Assembly: GCF_029027405.1 (NCBI RefSeq)
Contig: NZ_CP093396.1
Location: 1,612,001-1,676,000 of the forward strand
DNA from: Sulfurimonas sp.
GTDB taxonomy: Bacteria > Campylobacterota > Campylobacteria > Campylobacterales > Sulfurimonadaceae
DNA length: 64,000 nucleotides
Direction: 5' to 3'
Shown here piece after piece: positions 17,003 through 25,676 of this stretch. The notes beneath the pieces are model-generated. The model was not told where the DNA came from and ran no database searches. It was given only the letters and a program-made list of their open reading frames with translations. The position numbers and the translations under genes were made by a program. The first letter of the stretch is position 1. The number at the start of each line of letters is the position of its first letter.

Positions 17003-17783
17003 CTAACCCAAGAGCTTGAACAAGCTTCATACTCTCTTTTATGGAATTATCTGTAAGTATCTCTTTTAAATTTATACACTTTCTAACAACTTTTATTTTT
17101 TCAATATATGCAATAATCTTTGCATCTATTTCTTTTAATTCATCTTGTGTAGCATCTATAAGGTTTAATATTTCTACATATTTTGATTCTAAATTCCAGT
17201 GAGAAAAAAGCATCGCAGTAAGCTCATAAGAAGTTCTTGTAATTAGACTTTTTTCATACTCTTGTATATCTTCACACTCGTTAAAACCCTTCCTAAATTC
17301 ACCACTATAATCACTTCTTACAATCTCTTGTGCAAGAATTAACTTTCCAGATTCCATCATTAGAGCTAAGGGAGTTAAAAACTGTGCATCTTTTAAGTTT
17401 ATTTTTGAGCACCACTTAAACATTAATCTACCTTGAAGCTGACAAACATCATTAAACTGAGCATTTGTAAATCCATAGATGCTAGGATCAGCTTTTAGTT
17501 TTTGACTAATTGCATAGTGAACTACAAGCATATAAATTTGTTGAACTCCCAGAAGTGAAACAGCCTGAGAAATAGAACTTATTTGTTTACTCATTCCATA
17601 ATAAGGGGAGTTAATCATCTTTAAAATATTTATAGATAGCATTGCATCTGACTCTATAACTCTTACTAATTTAGATATATTTATGTGTTCAATACCACCC
17701 GCATATAGAGACTGTACTATATGAGCAGCATTTGATAGTGGAGGCAATGAGTCTATATGATTTATAATTTTCTCAAAAGTCAT
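16947..17783 (-). CDS. HDOD domain protein
   Basis: A 278-residue stand-alone HDOD domain (SLPPLSNAAHIVQSLYAG at the start, then MLSINILKMINSPYYGMSKQISSISQAVSLLGVQQI). These are HD-superfamily relatives without a complete metal site that act in signalling output. It is sandwiched between carboxynorspermidine dehydrogenase (1-base gap) and nspC (overlap), so it is co-expressed with polyamine synthesis. Its role there is unknown. A regulatory link to the GGDEF-EAL receptor downstream is conceivable, but this is inference. Confidence 0.9.
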   Translation of the reverse strand: MTFEKIINHIDSLPPLSNAAHIVQSLYAGGIEHINISKLVRVIESDAMLSINILKMINSPYYGMSKQISSISQAVSLLGVQQIYMLVVHYAISQKLKADPSIYGFTNAQFNDVCQLQGRLMFKWCSKINLKDAQFLTPLALMMESGKLILAQEIVRSDYSGEFRKGFNECEDIQEYEKSLITRTSYELTAMLFSHWNLESKYVEILNLIDATQDELKEIDAKIIAYIEKIKVVRKCINLKEILTDNSIKESMKLVQALGLDANYFKEVTLELRKSYLK

Positions 17784-17784
17784 C

Positions 17785-18969
17785 TTAAACTCCTAACTCT
17801 TTTATTTGCCAAGGTAAGCCCTGCTTATTTAACTCATCCATAAATAAATCTGGGTTAAACTCTTCCATATTGTAAACTCCATTTGCGCTCCATTTTCCCT
17901 CAAGCATAAGTTTTGCACCTATCATAGCAGGAACTCCTGTTGTATATGAAACTCCTTGTGAGTTTACCTCTTTAAAACATTTTTCATGGTCACTCACCTG
18001 ATAAATATAAATTTTTCTTTTTTTGCCATCTTTTAAACCTTCGGCTACTATACCGATATTTGTTTTACCTTTTGTTCTCTCGCCTAGTGTTGAAGGGTCA
18101 GGAAGAAGCGTTGCTAAAAACTCCATAGGAACTATTTTCATACCCTTATGCTCAACCTCTTTTATACCTAACAAACCAACATTTTGCAAACATTTCATAT
18201 GAGTTAAATAACTCTCACCAAAGGTCATAAAAAATCTTATACGCTTAAGTCCTTTTATATTCTTAACTAAACTCTCCATCTCTTCATGGTAAAGTAAGTA
18301 AGAATCTTTTTCTCCAACTTCTGGATAATCCCAAACTATTTTAATTTCCATTGGTTTAGTTTCTATCCATTTTCCATTTTCCCAGTATCTTCCATTTGAA
18401 GAAACTTCACGAAGGTTTATCTCTGGATTAAAATTTGTTGCAAAAGCATAACCATGGTCACCATCATTACAATCAAGTATATCAATAGTGTGAATCTCAT
18501 CAAAATAATGTTTCTTAGCATAAGCACAAAACACATTTGTCACACCAGGATCAAAACCACTTCCAAGAAGTCCCATAATTCCTGCTTCTTTAAACTCTTT
18601 ATCTTTTGCCCACTGAAGTTTATACTCAAATTTTGCCTCATCTGGATGCTCGTAGTTTGCAGTATCAAGATAAGGTGTAGAAGTAGCTATACAAGCATCC
18701 ATAATTGTTAAATCTTGATAAGGAAGTGCTACATTTATAAGTATATTCGGTTTATATTTGTTTATTAATTTTACTAATTCATCAGTATTATCAGCATCTA
18801 TAGACGCCACTTCAATATTTGCATCTGGGAGTTCATTTTTTATATTTTGACATCTTTTTATAGTTCTACTGGCTAAAATTATGCGTCCAAAAGTATCCGC
18901 ATTTTGTACACACTTATGCACAACTACTCGACTGACTCCACCTGCACCAATGATTAAAGTTGTTTTCAA
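17785..18969 (-). CDS. carboxynorspermidine dehydrogenase (saccharopine dehydrogenase family)
   Basis: 394 residues. The NAD(P)-binding N-terminus TLIIGAGGVSRVVVHKCVQN is followed by ILASRT and the C-terminal LOR/SDH-like domain. The protein matches the branch that condenses aspartate semialdehyde with a diamine to give carboxy(nor)spermidine, the substrate of NspC encoded close by. The start is TTG, overlapping the patatin stop as TTGA, so translation is probably coupled. No nearer ATG preserves the glycine-rich nucleotide loop. Confidence 0.9.
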   Translation of the reverse strand: MKTTLIIGAGGVSRVVVHKCVQNADTFGRIILASRTIKRCQNIKNELPDANIEVASIDADNTDELVKLINKYKPNILINVALPYQDLTIMDACIATSTPYLDTANYEHPDEAKFEYKLQWAKDKEFKEAGIMGLLGSGFDPGVTNVFCAYAKKHYFDEIHTIDILDCNDGDHGYAFATNFNPEINLREVSSNGRYWENGKWIETKPMEIKIVWDYPEVGEKDSYLLYHEEMESLVKNIKGLKRIRFFMTFGESYLTHMKCLQNVGLLGIKEVEHKGMKIVPMEFLATLLPDPSTLGERTKGKTNIGIVAEGLKDGKKRKIYIYQVSDHEKCFKEVNSQGVSYTTGVPAMIGAKLMLEGKWSANGVYNMEEFNPDLFMDELNKQGLPWQIKELGV

Positions 18970-21164
18970 AATTTTTCTCCTAAATATAAATAAAATGATT
19001 GCTCTCCATCTTGAGCAAAACCAAAGGCCAAATAAACTGGACCTAAAAAAGTATCTGCTGCACCATAAAAAGTACCAGATTTTTTGAAACTACTTAGTGT
19101 TTCTTTATCTCCATCATTCCAAGCATCTCCTATTTCTAAACTAAAACCAGCATAAAGTGGTGCGTTTAAAGAACCAAAAAATCCACCATCTTTTATGCGG
19201 TATCTATATTTTAAAACCCCTAAAGCCATATGATTTCCAATAAGAGAGTATGGTCGGTATCCCGACATATTAAACAAACCTCCTAAAACGAACTTATCAT
19301 TTAACATCAATTTATCGCTATCATTATTATTTTTATAGACTGTACCTACTTGTAAGTATGCTGTAAAATTGTTATTATAAAAAGTAAGAGGTTTTTCTAT
19401 GTCAAAGTAAATTTTTTCATGTTCATAATCACTTCCAAGCCCTTTCATCTCTTTTGTCCACTTTAAAGTTGACTTTACTCCAGTGTTTGGAAAGTTTAAA
19501 TTGTCTAAGTTATCAACTAAAACAGAGGCATAAATAGGTCTAGCAGCATACTCATTGCTTGCACCATCTATAAGAGAAATATCTAAAAAATCCTTATACG
19601 CTGCAATACCAAGTTCAAATTCATAATTAGTTGTAAAATGAGCGCCAACAGCGAAAGAAGCGCCATATCTTTTACTCTCAAGTTCAATAGCAGAGTCATT
19701 CTTAAAAGGAAGTAAATCAATAATATTTTCATATAAAAATGCTGATTTCACATAATATCTTTGCATAGTATCAAGAGGCTGAAAAAACTCCGTATAAGCT
19801 CTTTGTCTTCTACCAATTTCAAAATCATTTTTCCACTCGGCACCTAACTTATTTATGCCAAAGTTTATAAATCCCACTTTAAGTGAATATGAGGAATGCC
19901 CTGTAAAATCATCTTCTATACCAAAAGCAAAATTCATCTCTCCATGGTTATTCCAACTAGGAGTTGTGATTATTATTAAAATATTTTTACCATCAACTTC
20001 TTTTAAAGCATACTCAACACTATCAAAAATTGTCATATTATAAATATGCATTAAGTTCTTTCTTAAAAGATTTTCATCAAGTCTATCGCCAACTTTAATT
20101 TTTATTCTTTTTAGTATAGACTCATCGCTAAGGTAGGTTGGATTAACTATTTCTATGGCATCTATGATTGGTGCTTCAAACTTTTTTAAAACTCTTTGTT
20201 GTTGCTTATACTTTTCATAATCTTGATCACTGATACTTAGATGCTTTAATTTTTTTTCATATATTTTGCTAGTTGCCTCTGCCCCTTTGCTAATTATTTG
20301 AGCATATTTATCAGCATCTAAGCCTCCAAAACCATTTAAATCAGGAGTTATTAAAATATCTGTATCGTTTAATTTTAAGATAGACTCATCAGCATTTTTT
20401 CTCATTAAGATATTTACCATTTGACCTAAAACAACAAAATATGAATTTACATCTATCGTATCTTCAAATTTTTCACTAACATCAACAGCTATAATAATAT
20501 CTGCACCCATATCTTTAGCTAATTGTATCGGTAAATTATCACTAACTCCACCATCTACCCAGTCAATTCCATCTATGTTTATAGGCTGTAATCCACCAGG
20601 GATGGAACTAGATGCATATATAACTTTTGCTAAAGAACCTGACTTTAAAACAACAGCTTCCCCATTTAGTATATTTGTTGCAACTGCTCTAAAAGGTATA
20701 GGTAAGTTATCAAAATCTTTAATATTTTGAGAATTTTGAGTTTCTTGCATAAACTTCATAAGCAATGGTTGTCTTTTAAGGACACCTGTTGGAAGAACGA
20801 TTTTGTTGTCTTTATTTACTCCTATCCCTAATCGACCTTGGTAAATATACTCAACTTCTTTAACTCGCATAGGAGTATCTTTTCTATCAAAATCAGTTCG
20901 TATATGCTTTTTCCAGTCAGTTGTTACTAACATCTCTTTTATGTCATCTGCTGAGACTCCAGATGCATATAAACCTCCAACAAAAGAACCCATACTTGTT
21001 CCAATTATCATGTCTATTGGTATCTTTTTTTCTTCTAAAACTTTAAGAACACCCACATGCGCGCCACCTCTAGCCCCACCACCGCTCAATACTAATGCTA
21101 TTTTGACTCGTTTTGATGCAAAAGAAAAACTAAATGCTAAAAGTAAAATCAGTAATATTTTCAT
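18966..21164 (-). CDS. patatin-like phospholipase with Omp85-type C-terminal barrel
   Basis: 732 residues with a Sec signal (MKILLILLLAFSFSFASKRV). The patatin catalytic domain has oxyanion loop SGGGARGGAHVG, nucleophile motif GTSMGSFVGG, and the Asp of the Ser-Asp dyad in DGGVSDNLP. A single POTRA-like region (about 325-395) and a membrane beta-barrel of the surface antigen/Omp85 type follow. This layout is that of PlpD-like type Vd autotransporters, which place a lipase at the cell surface. Neighbours DgkA and the LplT-PlsC fusion point to a role in phospholipid turnover. Confidence 0.92.
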   Translation of the reverse strand: MKILLILLLAFSFSFASKRVKIALVLSGGGARGGAHVGVLKVLEEKKIPIDMIIGTSMGSFVGGLYASGVSADDIKEMLVTTDWKKHIRTDFDRKDTPMRVKEVEYIYQGRLGIGVNKDNKIVLPTGVLKRQPLLMKFMQETQNSQNIKDFDNLPIPFRAVATNILNGEAVVLKSGSLAKVIYASSSIPGGLQPINIDGIDWVDGGVSDNLPIQLAKDMGADIIIAVDVSEKFEDTIDVNSYFVVLGQMVNILMRKNADESILKLNDTDILITPDLNGFGGLDADKYAQIISKGAEATSKIYEKKLKHLSISDQDYEKYKQQQRVLKKFEAPIIDAIEIVNPTYLSDESILKRIKIKVGDRLDENLLRKNLMHIYNMTIFDSVEYALKEVDGKNILIIITTPSWNNHGEMNFAFGIEDDFTGHSSYSLKVGFINFGINKLGAEWKNDFEIGRRQRAYTEFFQPLDTMQRYYVKSAFLYENIIDLLPFKNDSAIELESKRYGASFAVGAHFTTNYEFELGIAAYKDFLDISLIDGASNEYAARPIYASVLVDNLDNLNFPNTGVKSTLKWTKEMKGLGSDYEHEKIYFDIEKPLTFYNNNFTAYLQVGTVYKNNNDSDKLMLNDKFVLGGLFNMSGYRPYSLIGNHMALGVLKYRYRIKDGGFFGSLNAPLYAGFSLEIGDAWNDGDKETLSSFKKSGTFYGAADTFLGPVYLAFGFAQDGEQSFYLYLGEKF

Positions 21165-21171
21165 TATAACC

Positions 21172-21543
21172 CTAGACTAGCTCAAAGGCAACTGCTAAAA
21201 CACTCAGCCAAATAAGGGAAGTTACTATAAGACTTAAAAGAACCATAGTTGCACCTACATCTTTTGCTTGTTTTGCAAGTATGTGGTAATCCGTAGTAAC
21301 CAAATCAACAACTCTCTCTATCGCAGAGTTTGCCACTTCTGCTAAAACAGGAATAAAAAGAGATAAAAAAAGTATGCTTGAATGTGAAAAACTAATAGGA
21401 AGATTCCAAGCCACTATGCCCATAACAAAAAGCATAAGAAGTTGCCATTTAAAAGATGTTTCATTTTTTACAATATCTATAAAACCCTCCAGAGCATATC
21501 CACCATTACGAAATAGTGAGTGTTTCGGTTTATTTAGTTTCAT
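21172..21543 (-). CDS. dgkA: diacylglycerol kinase
   Basis: A 123-residue three-helix membrane kinase that phosphorylates diacylglycerol to phosphatidate for reuse in phospholipid synthesis. The family motif EVANSAIERVVDLV is present (about 64-77), as is the amphipathic N-terminus NGGYALEGFIDIVKNETSFKW. Its ATG lies inside the last codons of the LplT-PlsC gene (14-base overlap), and the patatin gene follows 7 bases after it. Confidence 0.96.
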   Translation of the reverse strand: MKLNKPKHSLFRNGGYALEGFIDIVKNETSFKWQLLMLFVMGIVAWNLPISFSHSSILFLSLFIPVLAEVANSAIERVVDLVTTDYHILAKQAKDVGATMVLLSLIVTSLIWLSVLAVAFELV

Positions 21544-23371
21544 ATCTATCCTTTAGTTCTTGAATTATACTCTTTAAGTCATCGGCTTTTGTATCGTTTG
21601 GTATAGGTGGAGCAAAATAAACAGTTATTTCTCGTCTTTTAAAAAAACTTTTTTTATTTTTATTTTTATATTTTGAAAAGGAGCTTCCAAATACCCCATC
21701 TATAAAGTAAGGGACTATAACTCCTTTGTAATCACTTGAAATAAGCTCGTAGCCTCTATAAAATTTTCCTAATTTTCCATCTATACTAATTTCACCTTCT
21801 GGAAATATTCCTACTACTTTTGCATCTAAAAGTCGTTTATATGCTTCCTTAAAAGCATCTTTAGAAGCCTTAGGGGATACTGGGATAGCTTCACCTTTTT
21901 TAAAAAATGCATGAAAAAATTTCCAGTGGTATATATCTTTATCCATTAAAAAATTAATACGCCGACTAAGAGGAAGCTGAACAATAACCCAATCTAGCCA
22001 ACTCACATGATTTCCTAAGAGAAGTACAGCACCTTTAGATGGTATATTTTGTAAACCAACATAAGTATATGAATGTCTAAAACTAGAAATCAACTCCATA
22101 AAAGCCCAAAAAGTCATAACAATATATCTTTTTAAAAGTAAAAAACTAAGCATAAGTCCAACAATTGCCATTGCATAAATGAGGATTCCACCACTAATGG
22201 AATGATAAGCAAAAATAGTTGTTAAAACTAAAAATGAAAACATAAAAATATTTTGTATAAAATTATTTCCAGCTAAGATAGTTCCAAGATGTACTCGAGG
22301 AGATAAAAACTGAATTTGTGCATTTAAAGGTACCATCAAAAAACCACTAAAAATCCCAAAAAGCATAAAAATTATTCCTAACTGAGTTAAAGAAGTTGAA
22401 GTTGGGATGAAAAAAACGACTAAGGTTAAACCAACAGCACCAAGAGCAGATAAGCCTGTATTTATAAAGTACTTTGAAAATTTTGCCGCCATTATAGAGC
22501 CTATAACTATACCTATTCCAGCTAGTGCCATCACACCTTGAACAAAAATAGTATTTGTAACTCCTAGTTTACTCTTTGCATATTCTCCAAAGACTGCTAG
22601 AACAACTTGAGATATAGACCAAAAAAGACTAAGAGCAAGTATAGCTTCAAAAATTTCTTTTTTTCTTTTTATAATTTTCATATTTTTATGCAGATAAGCA
22701 CCTGTTAAATAACGCTTAACATTAAAACTTTTTTTACTACTTTCTATCATTTTATTTGGAAGTTTAGATGCTAAGAACCACTCAACAATAGAACCTATAA
22801 CTAAAAGCCAACCAAGTGGAGCAACTATTTTTAATATATCTTCTTTTGTTTGGAAGCTATCACCAAGCATTCCCTCAAACAAAACTGTATAGAAAATAAT
22901 TCCACCTAAAATAGCAACAGTTGTAACTGCTTGAATCGCTCCATTTCCTGCACTAATAAACTTTATGCCAACTAACTCCTTTATATAGCCATATTTTGCT
23001 GGCCCATAAATAGCACTTTGAAAAGCAATCATAAAAGTCATACCAAAAGCAGTATAAAAATGTCCATGATAGTAAGAATATGTTATCCCTAAAGTAATAA
23101 AAATGGCAAAAATAGAAGAATACTCCATAATTTTATTTTTAGGAAATCTATCTGCTAAGAAACCAGAAGGAGAGAAAATCAAGATAAAAGGTAAAAGAAT
23201 CAGAGCATTTACAATGGCAGTTAAAACTATAAGTGTATCGCCATCATATATTTTAAATATAGTATTTTGTATGATTATCTTATGACCTAAGTCTGTAAAA
23301 GCATTTAAAAATATAACTATTAAATAGTTAATTAGCCCTACGATACCAAAAAGAGTATCTTTTTTTTGCAT
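21530..23371 (-). CDS. LplT-like MFS transporter fused to a PlsC acyltransferase
   Basis: 613 residues. The first 400 form a 12-helix MFS transporter resembling the lysophospholipid flippase LplT. From about 420 on there is a PlsC-type acyltransferase: NHVSWLD (the HX4D motif), later EGEI in FPEGEISIDGKLG, and GVIVPYFIDG. Unlike E. coli Aas there is no acyl-ACP synthetase domain. The likely job is to flip lysophospholipid inward and re-acylate it. The neighbouring phospholipase and DgkA support a repair or remodelling pathway. Its ATG follows the upstream stop directly (TAGATG). Confidence 0.9.
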   Translation of the reverse strand: MQKKDTLFGIVGLINYLIVIFLNAFTDLGHKIIIQNTIFKIYDGDTLIVLTAIVNALILLPFILIFSPSGFLADRFPKNKIMEYSSIFAIFITLGITYSYYHGHFYTAFGMTFMIAFQSAIYGPAKYGYIKELVGIKFISAGNGAIQAVTTVAILGGIIFYTVLFEGMLGDSFQTKEDILKIVAPLGWLLVIGSIVEWFLASKLPNKMIESSKKSFNVKRYLTGAYLHKNMKIIKRKKEIFEAILALSLFWSISQVVLAVFGEYAKSKLGVTNTIFVQGVMALAGIGIVIGSIMAAKFSKYFINTGLSALGAVGLTLVVFFIPTSTSLTQLGIIFMLFGIFSGFLMVPLNAQIQFLSPRVHLGTILAGNNFIQNIFMFSFLVLTTIFAYHSISGGILIYAMAIVGLMLSFLLLKRYIVMTFWAFMELISSFRHSYTYVGLQNIPSKGAVLLLGNHVSWLDWVIVQLPLSRRINFLMDKDIYHWKFFHAFFKKGEAIPVSPKASKDAFKEAYKRLLDAKVVGIFPEGEISIDGKLGKFYRGYELISSDYKGVIVPYFIDGVFGSSFSKYKNKNKKSFFKRREITVYFAPPIPNDTKADDLKSIIQELKDRYETK

Positions 23372-24127
23372 CTATTCTTCGTCCTTGTTTATTAATAGCG
23401 TACTCCAGCCTTCATAATAACCATTATCTATTTTTACTTTTTCAAATAGTGTATTAACTACTTTTTGCACTTCTTTCTCTGTAACATTATGATTTTTTAC
23501 AAGAGCTACACCATGCTCAAAATCTTCAGTACTAATTTCATCTTTAAAACTAAAACCTTCTAAATCTAAAGTATTTACAAATCTATTTTTCCCAGTTGGA
23601 GTTTCAAAAGAAACATAATGCTCAACATCTCTTGGTATAGTCAAATCTTCGCCTTCTTCAGCAAGCAAAAAAATAATTTTTGCACTTTGGATATGACATA
23701 GTTCAAGTTCTGTAGGCTCTAGCTGTAACTCATAAAAGTCCCACTTTGTATCTCTTACGATATTGCTTTCATATATATATTCCGATGGTACTAAAATATT
23801 TTTTACAATTACATCTATCCTTTTTGAATCATAAGAATAAAAATAAAACTCACTCCAACCATCAACAAGCCTACTTCCTACATAAACAGCTCTTTGATTA
23901 TGTTCTAGTGCAATAATTAAAGCTTCTTTAGTCTCTAAAAACTCTTCATAAGACTCTTCATTTGCTTCCATAGTATCACTTTTTATAAACACACTAAGTA
24001 ACCAAGGGTTCATTTCTTTTGACTCTAAAGCTTCCAAGTTTACTTCTATATTTATCTCATCTATTTTTTCTAGGCAATCTTTGCTATAGCTTGCTTCACT
24101 CTGTAATCTAGTAAATATCTCTCTCAT
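23372..24127 (-). CDS. DUF695 plus RraB-like domain protein
   Basis: 251 residues, no signal or membrane helix, very acidic. The first about 135 residues resemble DUF695 (WLLSVFIKSD, then ALEHNQRAVYVGSRLVDGWSEFYFYS). The rest resembles RraB, a regulator of RNase E in enterobacteria (VEHYVSFETPTGKNRFVNTLDLEGF, then YYEGWSTLLI). RNase E itself is generally absent from this phylum, so the RraB-like part may have another target. It is the first gene of the lipid operon and divergent from the FMN-binding gene. Confidence 0.75.
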   Translation of the reverse strand: MREIFTRLQSEASYSKDCLEKIDEINIEVNLEALESKEMNPWLLSVFIKSDTMEANEESYEEFLETKEALIIALEHNQRAVYVGSRLVDGWSEFYFYSYDSKRIDVIVKNILVPSEYIYESNIVRDTKWDFYELQLEPTELELCHIQSAKIIFLLAEEGEDLTIPRDVEHYVSFETPTGKNRFVNTLDLEGFSFKDEISTEDFEHGVALVKNHNVTEKEVQKVVNTLFEKVKIDNGYYEGWSTLLINKDEE

Positions 24128-24248
24128 TAATTCTCTTATTTTTTATTTATTATATCAAATTTATGATTAAGCCTTAAATCTTGATAATGAAGATTGACAA
24201 AACATATATAATAATATACAATCTTCTAAATTTAACAAAAGAATTTTG

Positions 24249-24773
24249 ATGAAAAAAACACTATTAACTCTACTTATAATTTTAGTACTTCCATTAAGTG
24301 CTAAAATTCTCATATCACCCATAGATGCAATGAAGCAAAGCTTTGGAGCTAGTGCAAAAATAGTTAAAAAAAACATAGTTCTTAAAAATAAAGAAGTAAA
24401 AATCATTCAAAAGACATCAAAAGTAAAACTAAAAACTAAAATTTTCAGAACTTATAAAGCCAGTAAAAATGGGAAAAATTTAGGTTATGGTATTCTAATA
24501 AATAAAAAAGTTCGTTCTAAAAATGGTGTAATTCTTTATATAATTTCAAAAAATAATATTTTAAAAAGTATAGAAATAATTGCCTTTAATGAACCACATG
24601 AATATATACCTTCTAAGAAGTGGATTTCTCAATTTAAAGATATTAAAACAGATGAACAACTTCGTGTAGGAAGACAAATTCCAACTATTACAGGGGCCAC
24701 AATGAGTGCCAGAAGCATCACCGATGGCTCAAGAGTTGCTTTTGCTATATACCATGAGTTGTTGAAAAAGTGA
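24249..24773 (+). CDS. exported FMN-binding domain protein
   Basis: 174 residues from ATG 24249 (a TTG just upstream is also possible). There is a signal peptide (KKTLLTLLIILVLPLSAK). The FMN-binding domain carries the flavinylation motif TITGATMSARS, with the FMN-accepting Thr at 151. ApbE links FMN to this Thr through a phosphodiester bond in NqrC, RnfG and related exported proteins. An apbE gene lies 900 bases downstream on the other strand. The following two genes encode membrane proteins translated with coupling (GTGA overlap), so a periplasmic flavin electron carrier docking on them is likely. Confidence 0.88.
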   Translation: MKKTLLTLLIILVLPLSAKILISPIDAMKQSFGASAKIVKKNIVLKNKEVKIIQKTSKVKLKTKIFRTYKASKNGKNLGYGILINKKVRSKNGVILYIISKNNILKSIEIIAFNEPHEYIPSKKWISQFKDIKTDEQLRVGRQIPTITGATMSARSITDGSRVAFAIYHELLKK

Positions 24774-25243
24774 AATTTACCCTTATAAAAAGTATCCAAA
24801 AAGATAAGGCTATGAGCCTTATCTTAAAAGGATTTTTAAGTTTTATACTACTCTTTCTAATTTCTGATATTTTAGTTAAATACTTTAGTTTTGGAATAAC
24901 CCCAGATGCTATATATATAACACTATTTGGAAATGAAGAAGAGTTCATAGACCCCATAACAAAAAGTTATTTTCTAGAGTTTTGGCATACTGAAATATTT
25001 TTTATCATGATGAATTTACTAACTCTAAGTGCTATATTTATTCGTCTTTCAAACAAAAGTAAAATAGCTATGACAAATATTCTTATGATAAGTGCAATTA
25101 TCTCACTTATTTCACTTCCTATGTCCTTTTTCATTTCATCAGACTTTGTATATATATATCTTTTAACATTTTTCATCTGGCATCTAAGTGCTATATATAT
25201 GATACTTTATTCATTTTGGAAGTTAAATGACAAAAGCATATAA
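24770..25243 (+). CDS. four-helix membrane protein, flavin cluster (paralogue A)
   Basis: 157 residues, GTG start overlapping the FMN-binding gene stop. Four predicted helices (about 16-38, 73-92, 98-121, 125-149) are seen, with a periplasm-or-loop segment holding GNEEEF (54-59). His73 at the head of helix 2 and His138 in helix 4 could be heme or quinone-site ligands. It aligns with the next gene over the GNE motif, helix 2 and helix 3, so the two are tandem paralogues. I know no named family for it. Confidence 0.75.
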   Translation: MKFTLIKSIQKDKAMSLILKGFLSFILLFLISDILVKYFSFGITPDAIYITLFGNEEEFIDPITKSYFLEFWHTEIFFIMMNLLTLSAIFIRLSNKSKIAMTNILMISAIISLISLPMSFFISSDFVYIYLLTFFIWHLSAIYMILYSFWKLNDKSI

Positions 25244-25676
25244 ACTTTCTATACTTTATTATTTAGCTTTTTCTATACTCCTTATTTTGAGTGCTTATAT
25301 GCTTTTTGAGCATAAAATTGGTTTTAGTTATCAGGGCGTTGTTGAGTACTATACAGGTAATGAAGACAAATTTATAATAGCAAAAAGTTTTAGTGGAATT
25401 TTAAAAATAGTCTTACCGCATATCTTTGTCTTTGGACTTTTATCTATGGTTTTGCTTCATTTTTTAGTTTTTACAAAACTTAGATATAAAAAAAGCACTC
25501 TTGTACTTATTTATCTAACCTTTTTCACTGCATTTACAGAGATTTTTTCTCCATTTTTAATCATTAGCGGTTTAGAGTTTTTTGCCTACTTGAAGCTTTT
25601 ATCTTTTTTTGTCTTTAGTGCTTTAATTTTATATATATCATGGTTACTTCTTAAGAGCATAATCAGAGATATTTGA
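25227..25676 (+). CDS. four-helix membrane protein, flavin cluster (paralogue B)
   Basis: 149 residues with four predicted helices (about 7-27, 57-82, 91-113, 120-146) and the same GNE segment (GNEDKF, 44-49). Helix 2 holds His65 and His78. It overlaps paralogue A by 17 bases, so it belongs to the same operon. Its 3' end overlaps that of the convergent apbE by 33 bases. Function is unknown; context suggests the membrane partner of a flavinylated periplasmic protein. Confidence 0.75.
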   Translation: MTKAYKLSILYYLAFSILLILSAYMLFEHKIGFSYQGVVEYYTGNEDKFIIAKSFSGILKIVLPHIFVFGLLSMVLLHFLVFTKLRYKKSTLVLIYLTFFTAFTEIFSPFLIISGLEFFAYLKLLSFFVFSALILYISWLLLKSIIRDI

